Origin: Thermodesulfovibrionia bacterium
Lineage (GTDB): Bacteria > Nitrospirota > Thermodesulfovibrionia > UBA6902
Length of the DNA: 36,540 nt
Assembly (NCBI GenBank): GCA_945786855.1
Contig: CALZGI010000342.1
Span: 1 to 36,540, forward strand
Direction: 5' to 3'
Shown: piece after piece, positions 7,198-14,866 of the stretch
Layout of the letters: every line of letters begins with the position of its first letter
How positions within the stretch are numbered: the stretch's first letter is position 1
Translations under genes and position numbers: made by a program
Notes under the pieces: model-generated
The model's input: only the letters and a program-made list of their open reading frames with translations
Told to the model about the DNA's origin: nothing
Database searches by the model: none

Positions 7198-10100
7198 ATG
7201 GAAATGAATACAAACAGCGGCTTCCTGGCATGGATGACGAAGAACCATGTGGCAGCCAACATTCTCATGCTGGTTCTTGTCATTGGCGGACTGATCGTTA
7301 TGTTTGATATCAAGCAGGAGGTATTCCCGGAGTATGAGCTTGATATTGTGGATGTCACTGTCTCCTATCCGGGAGCAAGCCCTGAGGAAGTCGAAGAAGG
7401 TATCATCCTTGCAATTGAAGAAGAGATCCGGGATCTCGAAGATGTTGAGCGAATTACCGCGGTAGCGACTGAGGGTAGAGCTTCAGTAACGGTTGAAATT
7501 CTTTCCGGTGCGAATCCGGATAAAATAGTTCAGGACATAAAGAACAGAGTAGATCGGGTTACCTCCTTCCCTGAAGATGCCGAGCGTCCTTCGATCAGTC
7601 TTAAAACGCGCCGGCGTGAAGTTATGAGGCTCGCGCTCTATGGGGATGTTGAGGAGCGCACCCTCTTTTACTTTGCCCAGAACATCCGGGAGGAACTCCT
7701 CGGGCTTCCTTCCGTTACACAGGTGGAAATAAGGGGCGTAAGGGACCCCGAGATAAGCATCGAGATCCCCCAGGCTGTCTTACGTTCATATGGTATGACA
7801 CTTGGTGAGGTCTCGGATATCATACGCAAAAGCGCTGTAGATCTTCCTGCCGGGGGCATAAAGGCAGAGGGCGGAGAAGTACTGCTCCGAACATCTGAAC
7901 GCCGCGACTATGCCAGTGAATTTGCGGGCCTGCCATTACTGAACAGGCCTGACGGCACAGAAGTGCATATTGGAGATATAGCACAGATAACAGACGGGTT
8001 TGCCGATTCTGAACGTGAAGCATACTTCAATGGTCAGCGTTCAGCCCTGTTTTCTATCTATCGGACAGGGGAGCAGACACCGATAGAAATATCAAAGGCA
8101 GTCAGGGAATACATGGACACGCTCGCCCCGATACTGCCTGATGGAGTAAGCTTCAGTATTTACAACGACAGGTCGGACCTGTACAAACAGCGGCTTGATC
8201 TGCTTCTCCGCAACGGTACTTTTGGACTGATGCTTGTCCTGCTGCTGCTTGGTCTGTTCATGGAAGCAAGGCTGGCTTTCTGGGTCGCTATGGGAATCCC
8301 GATTTCTATCTCCGGCTCATTTCTGATCCTGCAGTTCGCTGGGGGCAGCATTAATATGGTTTCGCTTTTTGCATTTATTATTACGATCGGTATCATAGTT
8401 GATGACGCTATAGTAGTGGGGGAGAATATTTACTATAAGCGTGAAAGCGGCATGGATCCCCTGCAGGCATCTATCGAAGGCGTCCAGGAGATGTCTTCAG
8501 TTGTTACCCTTGCCGTTGTGACGAATATCATTGCCTTCATCCCCCTGCTGTTTGTGCCGGGCTCAACGGGCAAGTTCTTTTCAATCCTGCCCGCAGTGGT
8601 CGTGGCGGTATTTCTGATCTCACTCATTGAATGTCTTTTTGTCCTGCCTGCGCATCTCACGTACAGTTATAGGAAAAACAGCAGCAGATTCATGGAGGCA
8701 CTGAATAAAGTCCCGCACACCTGTGAAAGGGGGCTGGGATGGGTCATCAGAAGATACTACACACCGCTTCTCAACTCAGCAGTATCAAACCGCTACCTTA
8801 CCGCGCTTGTATTTCTTGCAGTGCTGATAGTCGCATATGCATACTGGGACAGCGGCCGTATTGACTTTTCATTCAGACCGAGGATACAGACGGACAGGAT
8901 TGATGCTGAGGTCACACTTCCCTACGGTTCTCCGATTGAAGATGTAAGACGGATTGCAAAAATAATTGAAGAGGGAGGGCTCCGTGCCATAGAGAGGTCA
9001 GGAGGTATGAAAATCCTTGAAGGAGCAATGACTGACATCGGACGCCGCGGGGCCAATACTGCTGAGATTAATTTTAATCTTGTCCCGCAAAAAGACCGTG
9101 AAATTACAACACGTGAGTTCAGTATACGATGGCGCAAAGAAGTCGGCGAGATAGCCGGACTTGAAAACCTCTTTTTTGATTACCTTGTCGGCCCCGGCGG
9201 ATCAGCCGCCATTAATGTTGAATTAACGCACCCTGACCCTCAAACACTCGAACTTGCCGCAACCGATCTTTCTGCAGCAATAGCAGAGTACGACGGCGTA
9301 ACGGATATTAACGACGGGTTTGCACGGGGGAAACTTCAGTATGACTTCAAAATGCGTTCCGAAGGAAGGAGCCTCGGTCTCACCGCACGCGATCTGGGAA
9401 CACAGATAAGACATGCGTTTTACGGTGCAGAGGCGCTCAGACAGCAGAGGGGCCGTGATGAGGTGAAGGTAAAGGTCCGCCTTCCCGAATCAGAGAGAAA
9501 GTCCCTCTATAATATGGAGCAGCTTATGATCCGTACGCCGGAGGGCGGCGAGATCCCCGTGACAAGGGCGGCAGACTTAAAGAGCGGAAGGGCATATACA
9601 GAGATCAACCGTGTTGACGGGAAACGCGTTCTCAACGTAACAGCAAGCGTCATACCGGGGGTTGCCAATGAGCACAAGATAATGGCCGGTCTCAGAGAAA
9701 ACCAGCTGCCCCGGATCCTTGCCAGCTACTACGGCCTTAAATATTCTTTTGAAGGCAGACAGAGGGAAACTCGCAAGGCGCTCAATCACTTGCTGTACGG
9801 ACTCGGCTTTGCTTTGCTCTGTATATACACTATCCTTGCTGTCATGTTCAGAAGCTACACACAGACAATAATTGTCATGATCAGCATCCTTTTCGGACTT
9901 GCAAGCGCACTGGCAGGACATGTTATTATGGGCTACGATCTGAGCATTATAAGCATATTCGGAATGATAGCCCTCTGCGGTATTGTCGTCAACGGTGGAC
10001 TTGTGCTCACCGTCACTGCGAACCGGCTAAAAGACAAAGGTGAAGACCCTGCCCAGTCAGCAATCAATGCGGGCATCCGCCGCTTCCGCCCGATAATGCT

Positions 10101-10290
10101 GACTGCCGGCACTACTTTTATCGGCCTTGCCCCAATGATATTCGAGACATCGGTTCAGGCGCGATTCCTTATTCCTATGGCAATCTCCCTTGGTTACGGC
10201 ATCCTCTTCACCACCTTTGTCATCCTGCTCCTGACACCGGCGCTCTATGTTATTCATCAGGATCTCCATATGTTTTTGCGGAACAAATAA
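7198..10290 (+). CDS. RND-family efflux pump, inner-membrane permease
   Basis: Proton-driven drug/solute exporter of the AcrB-like (HAE) superfamily; 1030 aa, the usual length, with 12 expected membrane segments and two large periplasmic loops. Seen directly: the N-terminal KNHVAANILMLVLVIGG helix, SYPGASPEEVEEGI porter motif, TM4 with the paired aspartates Asp402-Asp403 (GIIVDDAIVVGEN) and the repeat-2 end AISLGYGILFTTFVILLLTPALYV. In TM10 the AcrB Lys940 position appears to be Asn932 (GIVVNGGLVL), a substitution also seen in other RND subfamilies. No Shine-Dalgarno precedes the ATG (TTTTGAAAATAT); a second ATG at 7204 is possible. The heptamer hairpin separates this gene from the adaptor gene. 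It completes an OMP-adaptor-pump operon. Confidence 0.94.
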   Translation: MEMNTNSGFLAWMTKNHVAANILMLVLVIGGLIVMFDIKQEVFPEYELDIVDVTVSYPGASPEEVEEGIILAIEEEIRDLEDVERITAVATEGRASVTVEILSGANPDKIVQDIKNRVDRVTSFPEDAERPSISLKTRRREVMRLALYGDVEERTLFYFAQNIREELLGLPSVTQVEIRGVRDPEISIEIPQAVLRSYGMTLGEVSDIIRKSAVDLPAGGIKAEGGEVLLRTSERRDYASEFAGLPLLNRPDGTEVHIGDIAQITDGFADSEREAYFNGQRSALFSIYRTGEQTPIEISKAVREYMDTLAPILPDGVSFSIYNDRSDLYKQRLDLLLRNGTFGLMLVLLLLGLFMEARLAFWVAMGIPISISGSFLILQFAGGSINMVSLFAFIITIGIIVDDAIVVGENIYYKRESGMDPLQASIEGVQEMSSVVTLAVVTNIIAFIPLLFVPGSTGKFFSILPAVVVAVFLISLIECLFVLPAHLTYSYRKNSSRFMEALNKVPHTCERGLGWVIRRYYTPLLNSAVSNRYLTALVFLAVLIVAYAYWDSGRIDFSFRPRIQTDRIDAEVTLPYGSPIEDVRRIAKIIEEGGLRAIERSGGMKILEGAMTDIGRRGANTAEINFNLVPQKDREITTREFSIRWRKEVGEIAGLENLFFDYLVGPGGSAAINVELTHPDPQTLELAATDLSAAIAEYDGVTDINDGFARGKLQYDFKMRSEGRSLGLTARDLGTQIRHAFYGAEALRQQRGRDEVKVKVRLPESERKSLYNMEQLMIRTPEGGEIPVTRAADLKSGRAYTEINRVDGKRVLNVTASVIPGVANEHKIMAGLRENQLPRILASYYGLKYSFEGRQRETRKALNHLLYGLGFALLCIYTILAVMFRSYTQTIIVMISILFGLASALAGHVIMGYDLSIISIFGMIALCGIVVNGGLVLTVTANRLKDKGEDPAQSAINAGIRRFRPIMLTAGTTFIGLAPMIFETSVQARFLIPMAISLGYGILFTTFVILLLTPALYVIHQDLHMFLRNK

Positions 10291-10356
10291 GTGCCGGTAA
10301 GAAGACCAATAGTTGAATGCTGCCTATCCGGACCTGTTTTGAGTTTTAGATTACAA

Positions 10357-10373
10357 CAGTTACGGGGTAACTG
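10357..10373 (+). terminator. Possible terminator of the efflux operon
   Basis: Perfect 7-bp stem CAGTTAC/GTAACTG with a GGG loop, followed by CTTTTG, 66 bases after the RND pump stop. The stem is short and the T run weak, so termination efficiency is uncertain. Confidence 0.4.
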
Positions 10374-10435
10374 CTTTTGAATTCGTAAAAAAAGTGCCTA
10401 CTTTTCATTCTTGATCGACATTCGTCATTTTTTTC

Positions 10436-10470
10436 TTGACAAACCGGTTATATTATGATTCAATTGAATC
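10436..10470 (+). promoter_or_regulatory. Promoter with a palindromic operator over the -10
   Basis: Consensus -35 TTGACA (10436-10441), a 17-base spacer and a -10-like TTCAAT (10459-10464). The -10 lies inside the perfect 14-bp palindrome GATTCAATTGAATC (10457-10470), and a further TTGAAT half-site follows. This arrangement suggests repression by a dimeric regulator; which one is unknown. It drives the small gene at 10531. Confidence 0.55.
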
Positions 10471-10530
10471 AGTTGAATTAAAATCAGGTGGCGTGTATCC
10501 GTACCGGGAGCAGAGAAAAAGGGGGCTTGT

Positions 10531-10719
10531 ATGGCCTATTACAGAGATCCAGTGGCAGTGAGTGGTGCAGCATCTGATCAGTATCTTGATGTATTTGCGG
10601 AGTTTGACTTCAGTTGTTCCGACGACAGCTGTGATTTCTTTTGCCCCGATTGCAGAAACATATCCAGGTGTTCAATGTATAGTGAAGTCATGGAGGACTG
10701 GGAGTGGTTTTACTCCTAG
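10531..10719 (+). CDS. Small cysteine-rich protein, unknown
   Basis: A 62-aa protein I do not recognise. Five cysteines cluster in residues 29-47 (Cys29, 34, 38, 41, 47; core FCPDCRNISRC), a spacing suited to a small zinc or Fe-S site, and the rest is acidic and aromatic (DVFAEFDF, EDWEWFYS). Support that it is real: a strong GGGGG Shine-Dalgarno five bases before ATG, and an upstream TTGACA promoter overlapped by a 14-bp palindrome. A frame-shifted 72-aa reading at 10562-10780 lacks an SD and is disfavoured. It heads a possible three-gene unit with the next small gene and the STAS-like/winged-helix gene. No function is proposed. Confidence 0.62.
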   Translation: MAYYRDPVAVSGAASDQYLDVFAEFDFSCSDDSCDFFCPDCRNISRCSMYSEVMEDWEWFYS

Positions 10720-10748
10720 CGCGATCCTGTGCAGCATTACCCTGAAAT

Positions 10749-10773
10749 TGGATAGCGAGATTCGCTTTATCCA
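10749..10773 (+). other. Intercistronic hairpin
   Basis: Arms TGGATAGCGA and TCGCT(TT)ATCCA pair over ten bases with a two-base bulge and a GAT loop, between two small genes. It has no T run, so it may stabilise or process the transcript rather than end it. Confidence 0.4.
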
Positions 10774-10809
10774 CGAATGAACAAACCGCACAATTCTTGG
10801 GGGAGGTTT

Positions 10810-10980
10810 ATGATGATAAGTAGAAAAAATTATGAGAGTACTATTGAAATGAACCGTAACGGAACGGTCGTGCAGGAAAGACGGGCAGATGAAGTGAGAA
10901 AGAATTTTGCCATAGGACTCAAGCGGGTTGTGACAGTGAACGGCCCTGCCAGGGGCCCTCGTGTAAAAACAGGGGCATAA
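10810..10980 (+). CDS. Small basic protein, unknown
   Basis: A 56-aa protein, MMISRKNYESTIEMNRNG at the start and rich in Arg/Lys towards the end (GLKRVV, GPARGPRVKTGA). I do not recognise it. The start is chosen at 10810 (or the adjacent ATG at 10813) because a strong GGGGGAGG Shine-Dalgarno lies at 10799-10806; the longer frame from 10777 has no SD. The last codons contain a GC-rich inverted repeat (GGCCCTGCCAGGGGCCC), which might also act as an RNA hairpin at the gene end. It follows the cysteine-rich small gene and precedes the STAS-like/winged-helix gene on the same strand. Possibly nucleic-acid binding because of its charge, but that is weak inference. Confidence 0.5.
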   Translation: MMISRKNYESTIEMNRNGTVVQERRADEVRKNFAIGLKRVVTVNGPARGPRVKTGA

Positions 10981-11066
10981 TTTCAGAAGCAGATATCCTT
11001 GAATCTCTTCCTCCATATTGGCGTTATCAATCATGGTCTGCATGTTGACAGATCAAAATCAATAGT

Positions 11067-11633
11067 ATGACTACCTACAACCTGAGGAATGTCCTTAAAC
11101 AGGAACTCAAGAACGGATCGACTGATCTCGTAACAAGACAATCGGGGCAGGTGGTTCGCAGCAGAATTGAACGTGACCTGGAGAGCGAGCGTGACGGGGC
11201 CATTATTGCCCTTGATTTCTCGGGCATTGGAATCATTGATTATTCATGTGCCGATGAGATCGTGGCAAAACTTGTTTCACGACTCCTTGGAGGGGAGTAT
11301 GGCGATACCTATCTCCTGATCACAGGCATAAACGAGAATCAGAAGGAAAACATAGAAGTTGCCCTTGAGAGAAAGGACCTTGCCGCGATGGCAGTTATGG
11401 GTGACGGAAAGACACAGCTCCTGGGGACCCTTAATAATTACCTTAAAGAAACACTGGAATTGATTGTTGAAAAAGGTAAAATTACTGCAAAGGACCTTGC
11501 CGTCCTTATGAAGCTCGAAGCCAATACCAGCGGCACCAGACTGTTGAATCTCCACCGGAAACGGCTTGCCGTCAGAAGGGAAGAAAAGCGGCCCGGCGGA
11601 AAAGTCTGGGTATATAAGGCACTTCATGAATAA
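11067..11633 (+). CDS. STAS-like domain plus winged-helix protein
   Basis: A 188-aa probable regulator. Residues about 20-110 look STAS-like: an AIIALDFSGIGIIDYSCADEIVAKL strand-loop-helix (about 45-69) matches the phospho-acceptor region of STAS proteins, with serine or tyrosine at 59-60 where the regulatory Ser/Thr usually sits, followed by DTYLLITGIN. Residues about 120-188 resemble a winged helix (LELIVEKGKITAKDLAVLMKLEANTSGTRLLNLHRKRLAVRRE, then a GKVWVYKAL wing). The combination suggests a DNA-binding protein controlled through a STAS partner-switch; this is inference. No SD is seen before ATG. A TTGACA at 11045 is too close to the ATG to act as its promoter. The family is not one I can name firmly. 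Confidence 0.68.
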   Translation: MTTYNLRNVLKQELKNGSTDLVTRQSGQVVRSRIERDLESERDGAIIALDFSGIGIIDYSCADEIVAKLVSRLLGGEYGDTYLLITGINENQKENIEVALERKDLAAMAVMGDGKTQLLGTLNNYLKETLELIVEKGKITAKDLAVLMKLEANTSGTRLLNLHRKRLAVRREEKRPGGKVWVYKALHE

Positions 11634-11650
11634 AGGAGAGCATGTTTTTG

Positions 11651-11679
11651 TTTACATGCCGAAATGTATAAAGTAGTAT
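11651..11679 (+). promoter_or_regulatory. Candidate sigma-70 promoter for sixA-rmuC
   Basis: TTTACA (11651-11656, five of six to consensus), a 17-base spacer and TAGTAT (11674-11679, four of six), placing the start of transcription about 34 bases before the sixA ATG. Confidence 0.4.
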
Positions 11680-11719
11680 CATAGTTTATTCTGAGTTCAG
11701 GCGCGTGGCGGAGTGAAAA

Positions 11720-12187
11720 ATGTATCTGTATCTGGTCCAGCATGGGAAGGCGAAAAGTAAAGAAGAAGACCCGTCACGCAGTTTGTCTGAGGAGGGAATT
11801 TTACTGGTCAGAAAGGTTGCGTCCTTTGCGGGAGCGATGAATTTAGAGTTGGATCAAATATTTCACAGTGGGAAAAAAAGGGCCCTGCAAACGGCACATA
11901 TAATCGGAGAAGAGCTGAAAGTGACCCCGGCGTCGAAAGAAACAGATGGACTGGCACCAATGGATGAGCCCGGCATCTGGTTTGACCGCCTGCGTGATCT
12001 GGATGAAAACATTATGCTCGTAAGTCATCTGCCCTATCTGTCGAAACTTGTATCATTCATTCTTTGCGGCAACAGGGAAGGGAACATCGTCGGCTTTGAA
12101 ATGGGCGGCATCACGTGTCTGAACAGGAACGATGACGGAAACTGGACAATTGACTGGATAATAAAACCGGAGATGATAAAAGAATGA
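11720..12187 (+). CDS. sixA: Phosphohistidine phosphatase, SixA family
   Basis: A 155-aa histidine phosphatase of the RHG superfamily, predicted to remove phosphate from phosphohistidine proteins in the cytoplasm. The catalytic motif is QHGKA at residues 7-11 with nucleophile His8; the usual RHG arginine is Gln7, a variant found in part of this family. The second conserved arginine region is FHSGKKRALQTA (about 48-59) and a second histidine is in LVSHLPYLSKL (about 108). The length fits SixA. GGAG lies six bases before ATG. Its stop overlaps the rmuC start (ATGA), so the two are translationally coupled. The target phosphoprotein is not apparent; no HPt-domain kinase is nearby. Confidence 0.88.
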   Translation: MYLYLVQHGKAKSKEEDPSRSLSEEGILLVRKVASFAGAMNLELDQIFHSGKKRALQTAHIIGEELKVTPASKETDGLAPMDEPGIWFDRLRDLDENIMLVSHLPYLSKLVSFILCGNREGNIVGFEMGGITCLNRNDDGNWTIDWIIKPEMIKE

Positions 12188-13497
12188 CAAATGAGTTAGG
12201 ACTGTTTCTTTTAGGTTTTTTGTTAGGCGGAGTTCTTTCAGGCCTGATTCTGTATATTGTTCTTTCTAAAAAGGCTTCGCTGCTTCAAGCACGGGCGCAG
12301 AGCGCTGATGCAATCAATAATGAACTTCGGAAGCAGGTGGAACAGAAGAGCGGCGAACTGGGCGATATACAGAATGAACTGAATAACGAATCCCAGATCA
12401 GGGCCGCTATGGAAGCGAAGTACCATGAAGCCCAGAAAAATCTCCTCGACATGGAAAAGGAAATGCTGGACAAATTCAACACTATCTCGTTAGACGCCCT
12501 TTCCAGGAATTCTGCAGAGTTTCTAAAACTGGCTGAAGAAAAACTGAAGTCCCAGACAGTGGACGGGGCAAAAGAGCTTGAAGGCAAAAAAGAACTTATC
12601 GATAAAAGCCTGGCCGAGATGGATAAGACACTCTCTGACGTCAAACAGAAAATTGAAACTGTCGGAAAGGGAAACACCGAGATCTCGACGCTGATCAAAA
12701 AACATGAAGATGTGACATTACGTCTGAAAGATACCACTGATCACCTGAAACAGGCACTGGCAAGTTCGAAGAAGAGAGGTGAGTGGGGAGAGCGGATGGC
12801 GGAAGACATTATACACCTGGTGGGGATGGTGGAGGGAGTGAACTATATCAAGCAGAAAACAATGGACAGCGCATCGGGAAGGCCGGATTTTACTTTTTTT
12901 ATGCCCAACCGGTTAAAAATAAACATGGACGTGAAATTCCCGCTTGACAACTACATACACTACCTGAATGCAACCTCGGACAATGACAGGAAACGCTTCA
13001 GGGATGAACTTCTGAGAAACACAAAAACAATGATCAGGCAGGTCACCTCCCGCGATTATATCAATCCATCGGACAACACAGTGGACTATGTTCTTATTTT
13101 TATTCCCAATGAGCAGGTCTACAGTTTTATTCATGAGACAGACATCACCATTATGGATGAGGCTTTGAAGCAGAAGGTCGTCTTATGCTCTCCCTTCACG
13201 CTTTACGCGGTTCTGGCGGTTGTCAGACAGGCAATAGAAAATTTCAATCTCGAAAAAACTGCTGCCGAAATGCTCACTCTTCTTGGCGATTTTTCTAAAC
13301 AGTGGAATGCCTATAAAGAAAAGTTCGACTTGATGGGGAAACGGCTGGATGATGCCAGGAAAGAATATGATGCACTTACCACGACGCGAAGCAATATGCT
13401 CGAAAGACCTCTGAAAAAAATTGATGAACTGAGAAAGCAGAGGGCAATATCTTTTGATTCAGACGTGAAACCTGACGAGTTGGGAGTCAATGAATGA
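12184..13497 (+). CDS. rmuC: DNA recombination protein RmuC
   Basis: A 437-aa RmuC homologue, a family linked to limiting recombination at inverted repeats and carrying a predicted PD-(D/E)XK-type nuclease fold. Residues about 4-27 are a membrane anchor (LGLFLLGFLLGGVLSGLILYIVL). A long coiled coil follows (about 30-190, very rich in Glu, Lys and Gln), then the RmuC domain (about 195-400), recognisable by KKRGEWGERMAEDII, GRPDFTFFMP, KINMDVKFPLDNY and NEQVYSFIHE. The start overlaps the sixA stop (ATGA). A Ser/Phe-rich 150-aa frame on the opposite strand is only the shadow of the coiled coil. Family identity is secure; the in vivo role in this organism is not known. Confidence 0.93.
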   Translation: MTNELGLFLLGFLLGGVLSGLILYIVLSKKASLLQARAQSADAINNELRKQVEQKSGELGDIQNELNNESQIRAAMEAKYHEAQKNLLDMEKEMLDKFNTISLDALSRNSAEFLKLAEEKLKSQTVDGAKELEGKKELIDKSLAEMDKTLSDVKQKIETVGKGNTEISTLIKKHEDVTLRLKDTTDHLKQALASSKKRGEWGERMAEDIIHLVGMVEGVNYIKQKTMDSASGRPDFTFFMPNRLKINMDVKFPLDNYIHYLNATSDNDRKRFRDELLRNTKTMIRQVTSRDYINPSDNTVDYVLIFIPNEQVYSFIHETDITIMDEALKQKVVLCSPFTLYAVLAVVRQAIENFNLEKTAAEMLTLLGDFSKQWNAYKEKFDLMGKRLDDARKEYDALTTTRSNMLERPLKKIDELRKQRAISFDSDVKPDELGVNE

Positions 13498-13520
13498 CTA
13501 TCAGCACTTCTCTTATGGCT

Positions 13521-13549
13521 TTGACAATGTGACTTTTTATGCATAAAGA
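13521..13549 (+). promoter_or_regulatory. Candidate sigma-70 promoter
   Basis: TTGACA (13521-13526), a 17-base spacer and TAAAGA (13544-13549). The -35 is perfect and the -10 weak. It lies about 57 bases before the 94-aa gene, which has a strong AAGGAGG SD. Confidence 0.42.
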
Positions 13550-13605
13550 ACGAATCGGATCGGATTCATCTGGCAGTAAACTTTTTAACCTTTAAGGAGG
13601 TCAGA

Positions 13606-13890
13606 ATGTCAGAGAAATTGAGTCATGAGGAGTTTGTCAAGAAAGCGATTGTCAGTCTCAGAAAAGAAGGGTATAAAGGTATTCACACCGTCTATTCCGG
13701 ATTTAATAATGCCTTTAAAAAGTATTTTGATGGTGAAAATCCAATTGATGTTACGAATAAACTGGCCCAGGAGGAAAAAATAGTGCTGAGGCCGGTGAAG
13801 GGAGGGGTTATGCTCTATCTCCCGGAAGATGCCCCTTCAACAAAGAATGCGGGTGATGAGGCATTGAAAAAGATGGGTCTGGACGAATGA
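13606..13890 (+). CDS. Small conserved-looking protein, possible winged helix
   Basis: A 94-aa protein I do not recognise with certainty. The pattern of helices in residues 5-60 (HEEFVKKAIVSLRKEGYKGIHTVYSGFNNAFKKYF, then PIDVTNKLAQEEKI) followed by a beta hairpin (VLRPVKGGVMLYLPE, about 64-80) looks like a small winged-helix fold, but no DNA-binding role can be claimed. It has a near-perfect SD, AAGGAGG, seven bases before ATG, so expression is likely. Its stop overlaps the methyltransferase start (ATGA), making a coupled pair. A TTGACA-17-TAAAGA promoter candidate precedes it. Confidence 0.75.
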   Translation: MSEKLSHEEFVKKAIVSLRKEGYKGIHTVYSGFNNAFKKYFDGENPIDVTNKLAQEEKIVLRPVKGGVMLYLPEDAPSTKNAGDEALKKMGLDE

Positions 13891-14849
13891 CAGGAATCAG
13901 TGATCAGGCAAAGGAATTAAAGAAGATCTGGGGAGGCTTTCAGGCTTCCCGGGTGCTGATTACTGCAAATAACCTCGGGGTCTTTGATTATCTCCAGGAC
14001 GAGAAAAGCGTGCGACAGCTTGCCCGTTTGATGGGTACGGACAGGAGAGCGACGGAAATACTCCTGGATGCACTTGCCGGACTGGGCCTTCTGAAAAAGA
14101 AAAACGATAAATACCGGAACGGGGACAGTGCATCGAGATTTCTCGTGTCCGGCACACCGTACTATCAGGGTGATATCATTCGCCATGCCGCCGGCATGTG
14201 GGACAAATGGTCTTCCCTTGATGCTATTGTAACGACCGGAAAACCTTCAGAGAAGTCGCGCAGTCTCAATGCTTTCATTCTGGGGATGCACAACATAGCC
14301 TCTCTGAAGGCCGGGAGTATTATCGATGAAATTAATCTCCGCGGGGTTACGGAAGCCCTTGATCTGGGGGGAGGGCCGGGAACCTATTCTCTTGAGTTTG
14401 CGAAAAGGGGGATCAATGCTACTCTGTTCGACCTCCCCGATACCCTTGCGATAGCCCGCGATGTATTAAACAGATCTCCGGGGAGAGCAAAAAAAATTAA
14501 ACTTATCGGCGGTGATTTTAAGACCGATGCTATCGGGAGTGGATATGACCTGGTCTTTATCAGCCAGATACTTCACATGTTTTCCGATAAGGTGAACATC
14601 GAACTCCTCAAGAAGTGCCGAAAGGCCCTCGGCAGGGATGGACAGATAGTGATACAGGAGTTTCTCATAAATGAAAACAGGACAGATCCGGAGGGGAGTG
14701 CCCTCTTTGCCATCAATATGCTTGTGCATACCTCGGGTGGAAGGTCCTATTCTCCCGGTGAGATGAAATCATGGCTGCAGAAAGCCGGATTTAAGAATAT
14801 TCGGAAAAAAATTATGGCTGACATTGTCCTTGTCAGTGCGCGCCTGTAA
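13887..14849 (+). CDS. SAM-dependent O-methyltransferase-like protein
   Basis: A 320-aa class I methyltransferase of the plant-type O-methyltransferase (COMT / acetylserotonin-methyltransferase-like) architecture. The N-terminal 100 residues are a dimerisation winged helix ([30 protein letters not shown]). The C-terminal Rossmann domain has the SAM-binding glycine motif [10 protein letters not shown] beginning at Asp159, an acidic ATLFDLP at the end of strand 2, and [14 protein letters not shown] before the motif-4 helix. Bacterial relatives act on polyketides, bacteriochlorophyll precursors or other aromatics, so the substrate is open. It overlaps the preceding 94-aa gene by four bases and is followed 17 bases later by the dGTPase-like gene, suggesting one operon. 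Confidence 0.86.
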   Translation: MTGISDQAKELKKIWGGFQASRVLITANNLGVFDYLQDEKSVRQLARLMGTDRRATEILLDALAGLGLLKKKNDKYRNGDSASRFLVSGTPYYQGDIIRHAAGMWDKWSSLDAIVTTGKPSEKSRSLNAFILGMHNIASLKAGSIIDEINLRGVTEALDLGGGPGTYSLEFAKRGINATLFDLPDTLAIARDVLNRSPGRAKKIKLIGGDFKTDAIGSGYDLVFISQILHMFSDKVNIELLKKCRKALGRDGQIVIQEFLINENRTDPEGSALFAINMLVHTSGGRSYSPGEMKSWLQKAGFKNIRKKIMADIVLVSARL

Positions 14850-14866
14850 CGGGTAATGCACGTTCA

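Noticed and set aside
10562-10780. 72-aa plus-strand frame overlapping the Cys-rich small gene
   Set aside because: It has no SD and overlaps a frame with a GGGGG SD and its own promoter.
11045-11050. TTGACA upstream of the STAS-like/winged-helix gene
   Set aside because: With a normal 17-base spacer the -10 would lie inside the coding sequence, so it cannot drive this start.
12285-12737. 150-aa minus-strand frame rich in Ser and Phe
   Set aside because: It is the antisense shadow of the RmuC coiled-coil codons; no SD, and its composition is that of an antisense frame.
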